A stretch of DNA of 64,000 nucleotides from Gerris lacustris (GCA_951217055.1 OX578276.1:18025430-18089429), one strand, 5' to 3'; positions 23,397 through 35,260 are shown, counted from the stretch's first letter. Numbers and translations: made by a program. Notes: generated by a model from the sequence alone, not told the origin.

Positions 23397-23586
23397 AAGT
23401 TGTATCCAAGCGCCTCATTTCTTAAGACTAATGAAACCGAAGATGGTCATGTGGCAAATTTTGGATTAAAATGTGCGACTGTGGACGAATTTAAGGAATG
23501 GTTGCAGCATCATATCAGCAGTTATCAGGGGTTACATACAGAGTTCAGACTACGACTCCCTGTACTGGAAAACAAAGTCATTTAAG
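23397..23586 (+). pseudogene. Transposase N-terminal exon piece, right MULE outer copy
   Basis: Matches left unit 1, with the TTTCAG acceptor and GTAGGT donor kept. Confidence 0.45.
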
Positions 23587-24375
23587 GTAGGTTCATTTTT
23601 TTATCATTAAGATGTGATACAATGATTGATTGATTACCATTTATTGATACAATTTTTAAAAACAAATAAATGTACATTTTTTACATAATAAATAAATACT
23701 ATACACTACTATAATTTTAATTTCTTTTTTTTCTTCCTGGCTACTCGGCTTACATATTAGTTTGTTGAAGGCTCTGAGAAGACCAATTGAGTGGTTTATA
23801 TAACTTATACATTACTTTTTTTTATCATTAGGTAAATCAATAAAACAAAAATATATACATCAAGTTATCAATAATCTAACAACAATGCAATTAAATCTAT
23901 ATATTATTATGTGTGTATAAATTATTCTATAACTAACAAAAATTATAAATAGAGGTAATAAAGAAACAACGTTACAACAAAAAACATATTGGCTACTAAA
24001 TTCTTTAGATTTTACTCCCACTAGTGTTTACCAAACAAATTGATAAAATATTTTCTATTAAAATCATCTACTCTCAAGTATTTAAATAGTGACTAGTTAT
24101 TTAATTTAACTCATGTATTGTCAGTATATATATATATACACCATTTTGACAACTTTACTATTTTTTATATACACTTACACACACATGCATACATTTATTT
24201 TATTATTTAATTTACTAAAAATAGTTTATTAGTATAATAATAATTTGTTTCCTTATTGCTTCTAAAACCTAATATTCTTGTATACATTTTTGATACACTG
24301 CCTACTCAGACTTGCCACACTCTGGCCAGTCTCTCGTGTCTCCTCCACAGCTCTTCCTCTCATTGAGCCGGTGGT

Positions 24376-24831
24376 TTGCCTCTTTTCCTCACTCTCTCCC
24401 AGGGATACCATCCTATTTGGGCTCAATGTAAAAGAACTTTCATTAGAGGGAATAACACAAATAATATGGTGCAGTCTGCAATAAATGTTCTAAAAGAGCG
24501 CATCTTAAATACGACAAGAGCCTATAATATCAAACAGTTATTCCATTATTTGACTGTGGATATGGAAAATTACTATAAAACAAAAATAATAGACATAATT
24601 AGTGGAAGGTACTCTAAATACAGGCACATGAGGTATCTTCCATGCACCAAAAAGATAAAAGATTTGCAACTAGTTGGTCAAGAAGATGAAGTGTTTGTTG
24701 TGTATAACAAAGCTTCACAAACAGAATATGAAGTAAATTTAATATTAGGAATTAGCCCACCCCTTCTCACTTCAACGTATTTTTTGACAATGGGATATCA
24801 ACTCTCCTATGAACAAACCATACATGTATAA
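24376..24831 (+). pseudogene. MULE transposase C-terminal part, right MULE outer copy
   Basis: Longest open version, like left unit 1, with the RAYN Tyr intact. It runs from the WAQCKR block through RGNNTNN to the YEVN end and then into the mariner-like MITE region. Confidence 0.6.
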
Positions 24832-24855
24832 TTATTATATACATATATTATTATA

Positions 24856-25741
24856 CAGTATGTCCCAGGATCGACTTGACGATACGTGAAGTGACCTAAA
24901 AATTTCATTTTTCGACAAAAAGTCATTCTTGATCATCCCTCTTGCATGTCTTCAAATGAAGATTTATCGCATTAAAAATTTGGTCCCATGTAACCTGTTC
25001 CCAAAAATTACGATTTTTTAAAATCGTACAAGAGGGAACTGGTCTAAATTTTAATTTTATGAAAAAAAGTCATTCGCTATAAAAAATTATATTTTTCTAA
25101 GTAAGAAAGAAAATACAAAAAATAATCATTTGAATTATTTACCCCCCCCCCCCTTCCCGCTTACCGCACAATTAATAATAATAAAACCCAAAGGAATCTT
25201 TCTGAAAATCGTGTTAAATCCGCAATTAATTGTGTAATAGACCTATTTTATTAAAATATATTTTTTTTAATAAGCAAGAAATTGAAGTAAATTAATTTTT
25301 ATTATCCATTACTAAGATATAATTTCTATAATAATGTTAATTTCAAAAATTTCTATTCAACAATTATTGTTGTAGTCAAAACGATTCCTAATTTTTTTTA
25401 TTTCAATTTTTCTTTTTATTTAAATGAGGTAAGCGGGGGGGGAGTGGAGGGGGGAGGTGAAATACGATGGTTATTTTTTTGTATATTCTTTCATATTTTG
25501 AAAAATTGATTTTTTTATAACGAATGACATTTTTTCATAAAATTAAAATTTAGACCAGTTCCCTCTTGTGCAATTTTAAAAAATCGAATTTTTTGGGAAC
25601 AGGTTACATGGAACAACATTTTTAATGCGATAAATCTTCATTTGAAGACATGCAGGAGGGATGATCAAGAATGACTTTTTGTCGAAAAATGAAATTTTTA
25701 GGTCACTTCACGTATCGTCAAGTCGATCCTGGGACATACTG
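24856..25741. mobile_element. Mariner-like MITE (886 bp) in right MULE
   Basis: Ends CAGTATGTCCCAGG and CCTGGGACATACTG are flanked by TA on both sides. The inverted arms are recognisable for at least 240 bp, with C- and G-rich runs toward the middle (25142-25153 and 25435-25455). There is no transposase. TA targets and ends of this type are usual for Tc1/mariner derivatives. The matching spot in left MULE unit 1 (near 6311) is uninterrupted and reads TACTA. Confidence 0.8.
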
Positions 25742-25956
25742 TATATGAATGGAAGGGATGAACTGATATGTCGAAGCCAACTGTACGACTTCGAAAGACA
25801 TCGATTACACGTAAGGGGTGGGCTATTGCCGAGTTTAGCCTTTTATTTCTTTTGAGCATACATGATTTCCATGTAACAAGTATCAAACATAAAGTAAACA
25901 TATAGTATAATATTAAAGATTCATTGTATTCGTTATAGCTAATTATTCTTTTAGCC

Positions 25957-26290
25957 ATACATTTTGGTAAACATCCCATTTCTTTCCCCACAATTCTGTT
26001 TCGAGAAACTCTCGGCCAAGCCTCTTCACTGCACACCTTTTTCATCCAATTGTCGTAGAGGTCTTCCCTTGCTTCTCTTTTTCTCCCAAGGGAACCAATT
26101 CAAGTTTCTTGGACCATCTACCTTCGGTAGTTCTAAACCGAATATGGAAATATGTCCAGCCCATTTCCATTTTCTCTTCAGCATTAGTTCTCCTAATCAT
26201 CCATTCCCGATTCTTTTCTAATCCAAAGATTTGATATTATGTTATTTCTTCTACTAACACCAATCATGCTTCTCTCCATCATTCTTAGGC
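25957..26290 (-). pseudogene. LINE 3' end remnant, right MULE outer copy
   Basis: Reverse complement of the unit 1 LINE tail at 5757-6090. Confidence 0.65.
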
Positions 26291-26995
26291 AAATTCTTTG
26301 GTTTTACTGAAAAAAATTAATTGAAAATATGTCTGTCTCAAACTATAGATTAATTAACTTTCACCAACGAACAGTCTTAGCACTAATAAAACTTTAGTCT
26401 TAGCACTGATAAATGGAATACGTCTTAATGTTTGTTTTTTTAATTATAAAAATAAATACTTTTTCAATAACTAATAAAACATATTTTTGTAAATTCACAA
26501 ATTCTATTAACTGGTAAAATACAATACTTTAAAACACATTTGCTTCTCTCCGTCTCTACACAATAAACATAACAAATAACAAACAATAACAATAAAAAAG
26601 TTCTCTTCTCTCCTTCTCCTCATCTTTGCTTTTACCCAGTTTCAAGTTTCATCTCTCATGTATTGCGGGTCAAACTACCTTACATAATAACATCCATGTT
26701 CATTACAACGTATACCAAATTAAATCGGCCAATTTTTACTCTGAACTGAATTATCGTCATGCGTAAATATATTTATCTGTTCGCATAGCTCTTACAAACT
26801 TGGGTTCTTACTATTGGCTTAGGTCCTAGCAACAAATAAACAAATTAGAACGACTTGACCTTTTACAAAGTCGAGCCCTTTTTAGTGTTTAATTTGACTA
26901 GACTACAAGGAATACGAAAGTATTTTTTGTAATATTGAAACTCTTTTAATTTATAAGTAAAAAATTTAAAAGGTTAGGTTAATTAGCTGTAGAGA

Positions 26996-27111
26996 CGATG
27001 TAACATTTTAATTTAAATACTGGCGGGAATAGGCAAGCTAGGAACAGCTGGCCAATGAGAGGTAAGGTGGGCGTGGCTTTAGACAAACCTATTTGGAAAT
27101 TCAATAGTTGC
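26996..27111. repeat. MULE terminal inverted repeat, right outer end
   Basis: Reverse complement of 4936-5050, including the CTATTCCCGCC variant specific to outer ends. Confidence 0.8.
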
Positions 27112-27120
27112 ATAATATAT

Positions 27121-27475
27121 ACATATATTTGTGAAGGTTTAGATTTTTAAACACAAATCTTATTTTTAAACTGTTTTAGTATTAAACATTTTCACATATA
27201 AAATAAAATATAGATACAAAAATCTTCAGAATTTATTTACCTATACGTTAAAAAATAAATAGCGCTCTAAGTGCAAAATTAGAGGCATGAGGTTAAATTA
27301 AACAAGAATAGTCGCAAAAATAATGGTATTTAGATTATAGATTGTGGAATCTGGGCAGCCAGCCTACGTCACTACCACCCTAGAATGTGGGCGTGGCCAA
27401 ATCTACTAGGTTCTCGCTTTTAAGCCGAATGAGCCCACCTGTATTTCATTTCACCTTGGCATTTAACGACAATTT
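27121..27475. other. Noncoding, no clear feature
   Basis: AT-rich flank of the right MULE, then a short mixed segment with CACTACCACCC and GGGCGTGGCC words leading into the copia remnant. No frame or structure was recognised. Confidence 0.35.
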
Positions 27476-27850
27476 ACTGTCGAATATTTTCCAAAACAAA
27501 ACGGTGTGGCCGAACGCGCCATCCAAACCTTAGTCAAAATAACTAGACTCCTAATGTCAAAAAACCTACCTGAAATCCTGAAAGTTTATGGGCAGAGTTA
27601 ATATTAACATCAGCCTATATAAGAAACTGCAGTCCAACAGCATCTCATCAAGGTTTGACGCCTGAAGAAGCTTGGTCTGGTAGAAATCCAACAGAACCTC
27701 CTATTAAATTAATTGGTATTGGTAATTGGTAGCTTTGGCATTAGATCTTTCACCAAAAGGGGTACGTTCAACAATAAAACAAAAGGAAATATCCTAGTGG
27801 GCTATTTTGAAGAATCCAAAGCCTATAAATGACGGGAATGAGAAACAAAG
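27476..27850 (+). pseudogene. Ty1/copia integrase remnant
   Basis: Plus-strand frames read, in order, EYFPKQNGVAERAIQTLV, then, after a one-base shift, WAELILTSAYIRNCSPT and LTPEEAWSGRNP, then SPKGVRSTIK and, after another shift, LVGYFEESKAY. In copia polyproteins this is the C-terminal half of the integrase core (the QNGVAER motif holds the catalytic Glu) and the GKxP module ending in VGY..ESKAYR. At least two frameshifts and stops break it. No LTRs, RT or gag are found next to it. Confidence 0.85.
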
Positions 27851-28140
27851 AAAATAATAAAAATCACAGGTAAGTACTACTTGCATGCAAGTATTTTTTA
27901 AGGTTTCGTAGATGATTAAGCATATCCGTTATGTAATTATAATTTTTTTTCTTCGACCTCAAGGGTCCCTGGTTCGATCATGTCCATATTGAATTTTTAA
28001 CTCTGGATATTTTTGCTGAAGTTGGGTCAACAAGTTGCACCAGTGTTTTAAATTTCGGCACTTAAGCTTAAACAGTTCGGGATAAATAAGTTATACATTT
28101 TTATGTCTTCATAAAATGAAGGAATAATTATTTTATTTAT
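27851..28140. other. Noncoding with tRNA B-box-like word
   Basis: CCCTGGTTCGATCATG near 27967 resembles a Pol III B box, but no A box or cloverleaf is visible. Otherwise AT-rich. Confidence 0.3.
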
Positions 28141-28346
28141 TAATTGAACTTAAGCGTCCTTTTTTTTACCATTGAGTCCCGTTTTTGTTTATAAGCTGAA
28201 CTAACAACAAGTTTAACCTTTTTTATTTCGGTGGATTTCCTTTTTGCTGCTAAATTTTTGTCTTCCAAACAACTTAAATGAATAACATCGACACCATCAC
28301 AAGGTCTGGATTCCAGGTAGCGCACTGAACACTCTACTGCCTCCAA
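28140..28346 (-). other. Unrecognised 68-codon open frame
   Basis: A minus-strand frame of mixed composition, Lys-rich toward the end, with one Cys pair. I do not recognise it. It could be a scrap of a host exon or of a transposon. A GTGCTCAGTGCT tandem stutter lies just beyond its start (28367-28392). Confidence 0.15.
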
Positions 28347-28897
28347 TTAATAGACTAGAGTAGAGGGTGCTCAGTGCTCAGTGCTAAGTGCTAACTACTA
28401 GACCGTGGGGACCCGACCGACTCCTCTACCGACGACAGGTCCACCAGGCCGAACGGCCCCGTGCCACTCCAATCCAAAACTCACCGTGTGTGTAGAATCC
28501 CTGACCAAAAATCATTGTCATAAACTCTAAACTGATGATGTTGAAATTGAAGCATCACTCTCATTTTAGTCTTGCCTTTTTAATTTACCAACTTTTTTTG
28601 TTCCCCTTTCCTTCGTTGTTTTATTTACCATACTTATTTATTCCCTCTGTTATTACCCCTTATATTTTATTCCCTTTTTTATAACCCCGTTTGTTGTTTG
28701 TTTTACCTGCCCCATAATTATAAAATATTATCTTAAATTATTTATTCAATTTTTCAAAACTTTTAATTATTTTTATAATCCTTAATTATCATTTAAATAA
28801 ACCCTTTTATATTATTTCATATATCTTACTCTAATATGTATATCTATTTATTATAATAAAGCTAAGTATATTTATTATTTATTTGATATAAGTGGAA
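28347..28897. other. Noncoding, AT-rich; short GC block
   Basis: 28367-28470 is GC-rich with short GTGCT repeats and no frame or structure I can name. 28560-28897 is pyrimidine- and AT-rich. Confidence 0.3.
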
Positions 28898-28905
28898 GAG
28901 ATTTG

Positions 28906-30788
28906 CAGGGGCGTACCTAGGATATTTTTTCGGGGGGGGATATACATGAATATTTATACAGTACCAACATCCAAGGGGAGGGGGGTCCGGGGGCCCTCCC
29001 CCGGAAAAATTTGGAAATTTAGACTTCTTAATACGTTAATTTAATGCTTTTCTGAGCATTTAAAAAGTGTGAATACAACATTTGAATGTGTGTGTCTACA
29101 CCCTGGAGTTTGAGTGAAATACAGTCGGACCTCATTATAACGAACTTTTTACAATGAAAATCTCTATATAACGATTTGCAAATGCAGTTTTCCCATTTTT
29201 TTATTATTTTTGAGCATTGTGATGAAACTATCATCACAGACGTGGTTCTGTGTTCAAACTAGGCATCGCGTGGCTCTATCATTGAAGCGAGCGTATTGCT
29301 ATGAATAATGAATATTAAGGAATTTACATATCATGATTAATGTCATAGTTGTAGATAAGTGGAAGTATTTATTTATTTATTTTTGACTTCCTAGATAAAC
29401 CTATATAACTACACGCCTAACACCTATAACAATCTTAACCGCCCGCAGTAGCTTTTAAACTATTATTATAAACTATCACTTCGCTACACAAAAACTTCTG
29501 CTTGTATCAAGTTGAAATTTTACATGCCTATTTCAATTGTCCTATAGATGATGTGTATTAAGTTTTATTAAAATCGTTACGTCAGAACATAAGAATTCTG
29601 CAAAAATGTTGCTTTCTCTATTTTAAAGGTTTACATCTGTTTTAATAGTTTTCACGATCTTTATTACTTCATAGCCGTGTTGCTGTTAGTTTTACTAAAA
29701 AAATGATCTAAATCAAATTATAATTATTATTAAAAAATGATCGTCTCATCGAGTAGTTGATATTATAATCTTTTCTCGTCCTGAAATTCCAATTTCAAAT
29801 TTTATGTTTACGTTTACGCGAGCGTTGCGCGCGAACTCTTAGTAACATTGTCCAACGAACTTAGCCTCAGTATTAGTAAGAGGATCATGTATACCAAATT
29901 TCAATTATATCAGTCAACTTTTACTCGAGTTATCGTCGAACACGAAAACGTTACTGAAAGACAGATAAGATGCATAATTTGTTAAATGTGAGAAGCTCGC
30001 TTCAATTAAAGCTAATTACATTTGCTACATCATCTCTCCCTATGACTTTACCAGTAAAATGAGTATTTTCCTCGATTTCGGGGTCAAAAGTTGACCAAAT
30101 CTTAAAATTTCACTTTTTTTTGGAAAAAATTGCCAATTTTTGGAGGGCTGTATCTTGGTAACTATTGGTCGTATAGCTGGTTCTGGCCTCAACTTGTAGG
30201 AATTTACTCTACTTTAAAAACATAAATGAATTGTTTACATGAAAAGAAACTCATAGTTTAGGAGATGTAAGAGAAAAACCGCAACAAGTGCGAAAATTTC
30301 GAGTGCCACAAAGTTAGCACAGGTCTTTGGAAGCTGCAAAATTGGATATAGACTACTGGTAGTGCTCCTGACAACATATTAAAAAATCAGAACTAGCCGC
30401 TAGTTTGCGAATTTATCGATGTATATTGTACTATTCGACTGGTCTATAATTTAAACTGATGGGAATTCTTTAAATACGCGGTATCACACCAATGAGTTTT
30501 TTTCATTTTCAAATATTCGGTCGCTAACGTCTAGTGTAGGAGAATGTTGTTTGTCAATAAACTAAGGATCACGCGCTTGGCTTTCATTCAATAGACCATA
30601 CTGAATATTAAGAAAATAGTTGATCATGATAAGATGATAATATGATAGTTACTGAAAGACAGACAGGATGCATTTCTATAATGTAAGGTATAAAAATAGT
30701 TTTATTATTTACAAGAGGATATTTTTTTTAAAAAAATTTCGGGGGGGGGATTGATCCCCCATATCCCCCCCCCCTAGGTACGCCCCTG
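28906..30788. mobile_element. Non-autonomous hAT element (1.88 kb)
   Basis: Ends CAGGGGCGTACCTAGG and CCTAGGTACGCCCCTG, each next to a G- or C-run, with exact 8-bp duplicates GAGATTTG at 28898-28905 and 30789-30796. Inside are older repeats: a DR1 segment at about 29815-29965 and a block at 30085-30260 like 2830-2990. No hAT transposase (no hATC dimerisation domain) is visible. Confidence 0.9.
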
Positions 30789-30958
30789 GAGATTTGTACA
30801 CAGAAGTCATTAAGATGAACCGACTTCACCCTTGTCTGTGTAAAAATCTTAACTGTGTAACAATTTTAATCCTGAAATATATTTAGATTTGTAAAGGTTA
30901 TTAACTAATATTTTTGTTTATTTAGATAAGGAAGGAGTTGGATTATTTTTTTTATTTT

Positions 30959-31168
30959 TTATAAGTAGGTATCTTTGTCTGAGACTAGTGCATTCATTTT
31001 GTCACGGCAATCATGTTTATCTGTGGCAACCGTTTTTGTTTTGGATTTGTCAGCTGAAGTGACTACAATGTTAGGATGTTCTTTTAGAAAAATGTTGCCT
31101 TTTTTACAATTATTAATAAGAAGGGAATAGGAAGTAGTTGTTAGTGCAAAATGTTTTGTAATATTCAT
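30959..31168 (-). pseudogene. Penelope-like RT N-terminal scrap
   Basis: The minus strand reads FLKEHPNIVVTSADKSKTKTV, then KMNALVSDKDTY. In Penelope-like and related reverse transcriptases the region just before the RT palm reads 'FL..HP.I..T.ADKGN.TV' followed by 'Y..KM..LL.D..TY'. The match covers about 55 residues only; GN is changed and the catalytic motifs are absent. Other RT families share parts of this pattern, so the clade is uncertain. Confidence 0.55.
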
Positions 31169-31377
31169 ATGGTTAGTTATTATACTACATTAATATTAAT
31201 AGATTGTGCTCTTTTTGTTTCAGCTATGGACTGATCTGGTTCATTTCTTAGTACGTATTCAATATAAGCAATTAGTTGAGGTATAGGAGTTGGTTTGGGA
31301 GGTAGCGGCAGTTCTTGGACTAACACACCTCTCATTTACATTATACTTGAACTGTCACGAACCTTCTCCATTATGCA

Positions 31378-31452
31378 TACATACATAAACACACACATAT
31401 ATATATAAATAAATAAATACATACCTATACAGATACACACACACACACATTC
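31378..31452. repeat. CA/TA microsatellite
   Basis: Short (CATA)n, (TA)n and (CA)n runs. Confidence 0.7.
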
Positions 31453-31473
31453 ACATTCTAGTAATTTTAGATA

Positions 31474-31740
31474 CTAGACATTCGGGACCCAAAAAAAAGT
31501 CGTCGAAGGAGGCCGAAGCAGAGACTAGTCGAGTACGATCGGGCCTTATCCCATCTTTACTTTCTACATTGTACAGTCAACCCTCTTTTGTCTGAATATT
31601 TCTTTCAAGGCCTTTTCCACTATGACCATTCATAATAATAATAACACTTAAAACAAAGAAATGTTTATTAATATTGCAAAAAATAATACAATAATTAAAC
31701 ATAGACACGTATAAAACATACAATTAAAATAGAAATTAAA
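31474..31740 (-). mobile_element. ACTAGACGTT-family TIR element, truncated
   Basis: Starts ACTAGACATTCGGGACCC, continues through GTCGTCGAAGGAGGCCGAAG and GAGTACGATCGGGCC. It then matches the reverse complement of the right end of the elements at 32072-33895 and 58710-59532. The other end is missing. Confidence 0.7.
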
Positions 31741-31849
31741 TTATTTTGATAAATTTAAAAAATTGTGGGAATATTAAATAAATTTGACAATTAAAGGTTG
31801 CAAAAACATAAAATCATTAAAGTATACGAAATAGGACGCGAGGAAAATA

Positions 31850-32071
31850 TGTACACTAATTGGCTCACTATTTTACATAAATTAAAGTATCAATTTAGCA
31901 ACATTTTAAGAGCGTAGACGGTTAAAATTAATTTGGTATCTGGTGTTGTCTGTGGGCTACTTAAAACAAACCATTCAAATTTTAAAAAAGCAGATGAGTA
32001 CTTTTGAAGATATAGGTGTAAATAAATGTATGTTAGTGCGCATGTGGAACAGAAACAAACAGGTGCAGAAG
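31850..32071 (+). repeat. Dispersed repeat DR1, copy 3 (split)
   Basis: DR1 sequence up to GTGCAGAAG at 32063-32071. It resumes after the inserted element at 33896 with GTGCAGAAGATTCAAACTTAATG, matching the uninterrupted order at 3015-3060. Confidence 0.65.
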
Positions 32072-32459
32072 ACTAGACGTTAGGGAGCACAAAAAAAAGT
32101 CGCCGAAGACAGTCACTCGGAAGTACTCGGCAATCATCGGGTACGCTCCACAGCCTACCTCAACCCCCTTACGCTTACTCCTCTAGAACTTTAAACACGC
32201 ACTCTTTCTTACCTCTTCCCTTTACTTATACATATAATGTTTAACGAGATCATAGATTAAAATAATGCTAATCACGTGGAACTACAAATCCTCTTTAATT
32301 ATTATAAACCAAAATAAAGACACCTTAAATAAAATAATTCATCTTTTACAAAATTGATAATAATTAGGTCGCTTTTATTAGATATTTTTTGACAGTGTTT
32401 CCTATTTATTAGTTTTCGTATGTACATTTAATTATTATTGAACATTTCATCAAAATGTA

Positions 32460-32932
32460 TCATAAAAATAACTTCTCCTGGGCGGGGAATCGAACCTAGG
32501 CTCTCCCCGTCCGCGTTTTAAGTTTTTTTCTCCGGAACTAGATTTTTCCCGGGAAAAAGGCTTATATCATTAGATTCGTATTTAAGTGGGCTATATTTTA
32601 GAATTTTTTAATCAAAATCGTCGGAACCGTTTTTGAGAAATAATTTTTAATTAAAAACCGTTTTTGGGGGTAGCACCCTCAAATTTGGAGCAAAAATTCA
32701 TTTCTCCATTTAGCCTCGGGGTATGATTTCTCTGAACTTGTATGCCAAATTTCGTCAAAATCGGACCAGTAGTTTAGGCTCCAGGCGTCTGCACAGACAG
32801 ACGACGGACAGACATTTTTTAAAAACCACTTTTTTGGACTCAGGGGACCTCAAAACGTGTAAATCCATCAAAATCTCAAAATAGAATTTTCGTGCCATCA
32901 CAATGCTTTCTCTTTATATGAGAAAGTAAAAA
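32460..32932 (-). repeat. Dispersed repeat DR2 inside element A
   Basis: A segment absent from element B. It begins with a reversed Pol III B-box-like word (GGGGAATCGAACCTAGGC) at about 32486 and ends GAGAAAGTAAAAAG. It includes CAGACAGACGACGGACAGAC. A related end is at 41360-41522. It may be a tRNA-headed SINE in minus orientation. Confidence 0.5.
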
Positions 32933-33239
32933 GTTAGATTACTCAGTGTGAGATTTGGAGCCTCCTGTTTTAAGGTTTTCTTTCTTGGAGGCTCTTACAT
33001 TTTTCAAAGATCAAGAGATTACATACATGCAAAAAATTGTTTTTCTGTCTTATATATTAACTTGCATTTATAATTATTAGTTTAATACTTACATTTTGTG
33101 CCGTAAAGATATATTTTAGATAGATTTTTTGTATATCATTTTTTTTTTCTAGAACTTGTTTGATCAAATGTAATGTAATAATACATAATATTATGTGAAC
33201 ACTTTGTAAATATGTTTAAATAAATAAGTAAATAACATA

Positions 33240-33300
33240 ATATATATAAATATATATACATATATGTGTGTGTGTGTGTGTGTATGTATGTATAAATGTA
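33240..33300. repeat. TA/TG microsatellite
   Basis: Alternating TA and TG runs inside element A. Confidence 0.75.
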
Positions 33301-34030
33301 TGTATTATAAGAATATATTTCTCAATTTGTAAAAACATGCGAAAAAATTTAAACTCGCATTTATCTATTTAAAAAGCTTTGTTTTTAATTAAATTACATT
33401 TAAATTTACATTCAGTTTTTCGTATTTGTTGATTTTGTTTTTCGTGTTTTGGGATTTATTGCATTTTTTATTTTAGAATTATAATTACTAATCGTGTATA
33501 ATTTGTGTACGTATTCCATTTCAATCACTCTTGGGTTTACGTGATAATAATATAAACTATAAATAATGTAAAAATAACGATGTCTATTTTATTTCTATTT
33601 TATATGTATGATTTATAATGTCTATGTTTAATTGAATTCTCATGCTGTATTAATATAAATATTTCTTTAGTGTTATTATATTTGATATATTTCTTAAGTT
33701 TAAGTGTTATTATGAATAGTCGTGTCATAATAAAATAGGCCTTGAAGAGAGATTATACAGGCTAAAGAGAAGAAAGGGTTGAATGCACTGCACAGTATAG
33801 ACACTAGTGGTGGGCGGGGCTAGACCCGATCGTACTCGACTGCCTTTCCTTCGGCCTTCTTCGGCGACTTTCTTTTGTGCTCCCTAACGTCTAGTGTGCA
33901 GAAGATTCAAACTTAATGTGACCAGCAATGTTATGATCTGCCTAATTATGACTCATCAAAATTACATTAAATAGTCCAGTCAAATGGTGCATGAAAAGAG
34001 CTCAAAGTGGAAAGTTCTGGTGTAATTGTT

Positions 34031-35216
34031 GTTAGTGGCTTACTTTATGTTTTTTGGGGTGCTGAACACGAATCTGAAGTTCTCCAACAAAATTTCCCTC
34101 GGCAAATATGAGAAATCATCGAAAAACTACAAAAAGAAATGTTTTTTATTGGTTTTCAGCTTATAACTTGCAAAGCAATCTAATCACGCAAAAAGTGGTC
34201 TAGTAGTAAAATAAAAAGGAGAAAATAATCTACAATTTATGTCTGTAACATTTATTTGTACGTCGTATGGTTTTCACGCAAATGGGAGTTGAAATATTGG
34301 GAAGAGGTGGCGGGAGGAGGGTACAGGCTGAAGGTAAACGGTTGGTAGCCAGACTGCGCTGGCAGTTAATTTTATGTTTTTGGGTGTGCTGAACACGAAT
34401 CTAAAGCTGTCCTACAAAAATTTTACACGCAAATATGAGAAATCATCATAAAACCACTTTTTACTTTTATTATTTTAGTGGATTTCGCCTTATAACTTAC
34501 AAAGCAAGATATTTACGCAAAAAGTGGAAGAGTAGTAAATTAAAGAGGAGAAAATAACCTACAAATTATTTCTTTACCATTTTTTTGTAAGTCGAATGGT
34601 TTCTATGCATATCCAATAACAATGTTTACCTACATGAAAAAAAGAATAAATATTAATGGTGTTACTTGTTGTTTTTCAAAAATTACTGATTTCCCGGTTA
34701 TTTAAACCCCTCTTTTGCATAGAAACTATTCGACTTACAAAAAAATGGTAAAGAAATAATTTGTAGGTTATTTTCTCCTCTTTATTTTACTACTCTTCCA
34801 CTTTTTGCGTAAATAGCTTGCTTTGTAAGTTATAAGGCGAAATCCACAAAAAAAATAAAAGTAAAAAGTGGTTTTATGATGATTTCTCATATTCGCGTGT
34901 AAAATTTTTGTTGGACAACTTTAGATTCGTGTTCAGCACACCCAAAAACATAAAATTAACTGCTAGCGCAGTCTGGCCACCAACCGTTTACCCTTCAGCC
35001 TGTACCCTCCACCCGCCACCTCTTCCCAATATTTCAACTCCCATTTCGTGAGTAGGTTGCTTTGCAAGTTATAAGCTGAAAACCAATAAAAAAAACATTT
35101 TTTTTTTTTTTTTTTTGTAGTTTTTCGATGATTTCTCATATTTGCCGAGGGAAATTTTGTTGGACAACTTCAGATTCGTGTTCAGTACCCCAAAAAACAT
35201 AAAGTAAGTCACTAAC
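34031..35216. repeat. Double foldback element (1.19 kb)
   Basis: Starts GTTAGTGGCTTACTTTATG and ends CATAAAGTAAGTCACTAAC. Each arm of about 550-600 bp contains two related halves, each beginning with 'TTTTGGGGTGCTGAACACGAATCTGAAG'-like sequence (34050 and 34378 on the left; mirrored near 34920 and 35175). The pattern is a b / b' a'. The loop is about 34645-34690. No target duplication is evident and nothing is coded. Confidence 0.8.
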
Positions 35217-35260
35217 AAAGTTTTTACTAACGTAACGTACTAAAGTAAGTTACTAACTTA

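Larger units (their letters stand above)
17781..27111 (+). mobile_element. Composite MULE, right copy (9.33 kb, inverted)
   Basis: The reverse of the left copy: TIR, hAT MITE, GC-rich insert, a unit 3 type copy, then a unit 1 type copy and the outer TIR. It lacks the chimeric unit 2 and carries a mariner-like MITE at 24856-25741 that the left copy lacks. 11,570 minus 3,139 plus 886 gives 9,317, close to the observed 9,331; a 26-bp difference in the GC insert and a few small indels make up the rest. Transposase pieces are on the plus strand. Different 9-bp target duplications mark it as an insertion of its own, not a simple inverted duplication. Confidence 0.75.
32072..33895. mobile_element. 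ACTAGACGTT-family TIR element A (1.82 kb)
   Basis: Ends ACTAGACGTTAGGGAGC and GCTCCCTAACGTCTAGT, with imperfect inverted repeats of about 80 bp including GTCGCCGAAG. The 9-bp duplicate GTGCAGAAG lies at 32063-32071 and 33896-33904. It is inserted in a DR1 copy. The right half (33340-33760) matches element B at 59040-59400. No transposase. A 9-bp duplication with long TIRs suggests a MULE-type origin, but the ends are unlike those of the composite MULE. Confidence 0.85.

Noticed and set aside
4936..27111. Simple inverted duplication of one locus
   Set aside because: The two arms have different 9-bp flanking duplicates exactly at the TIR ends, and differ by one tandem unit and one MITE; two insertions explain this better, though an assembly artefact remains possible.
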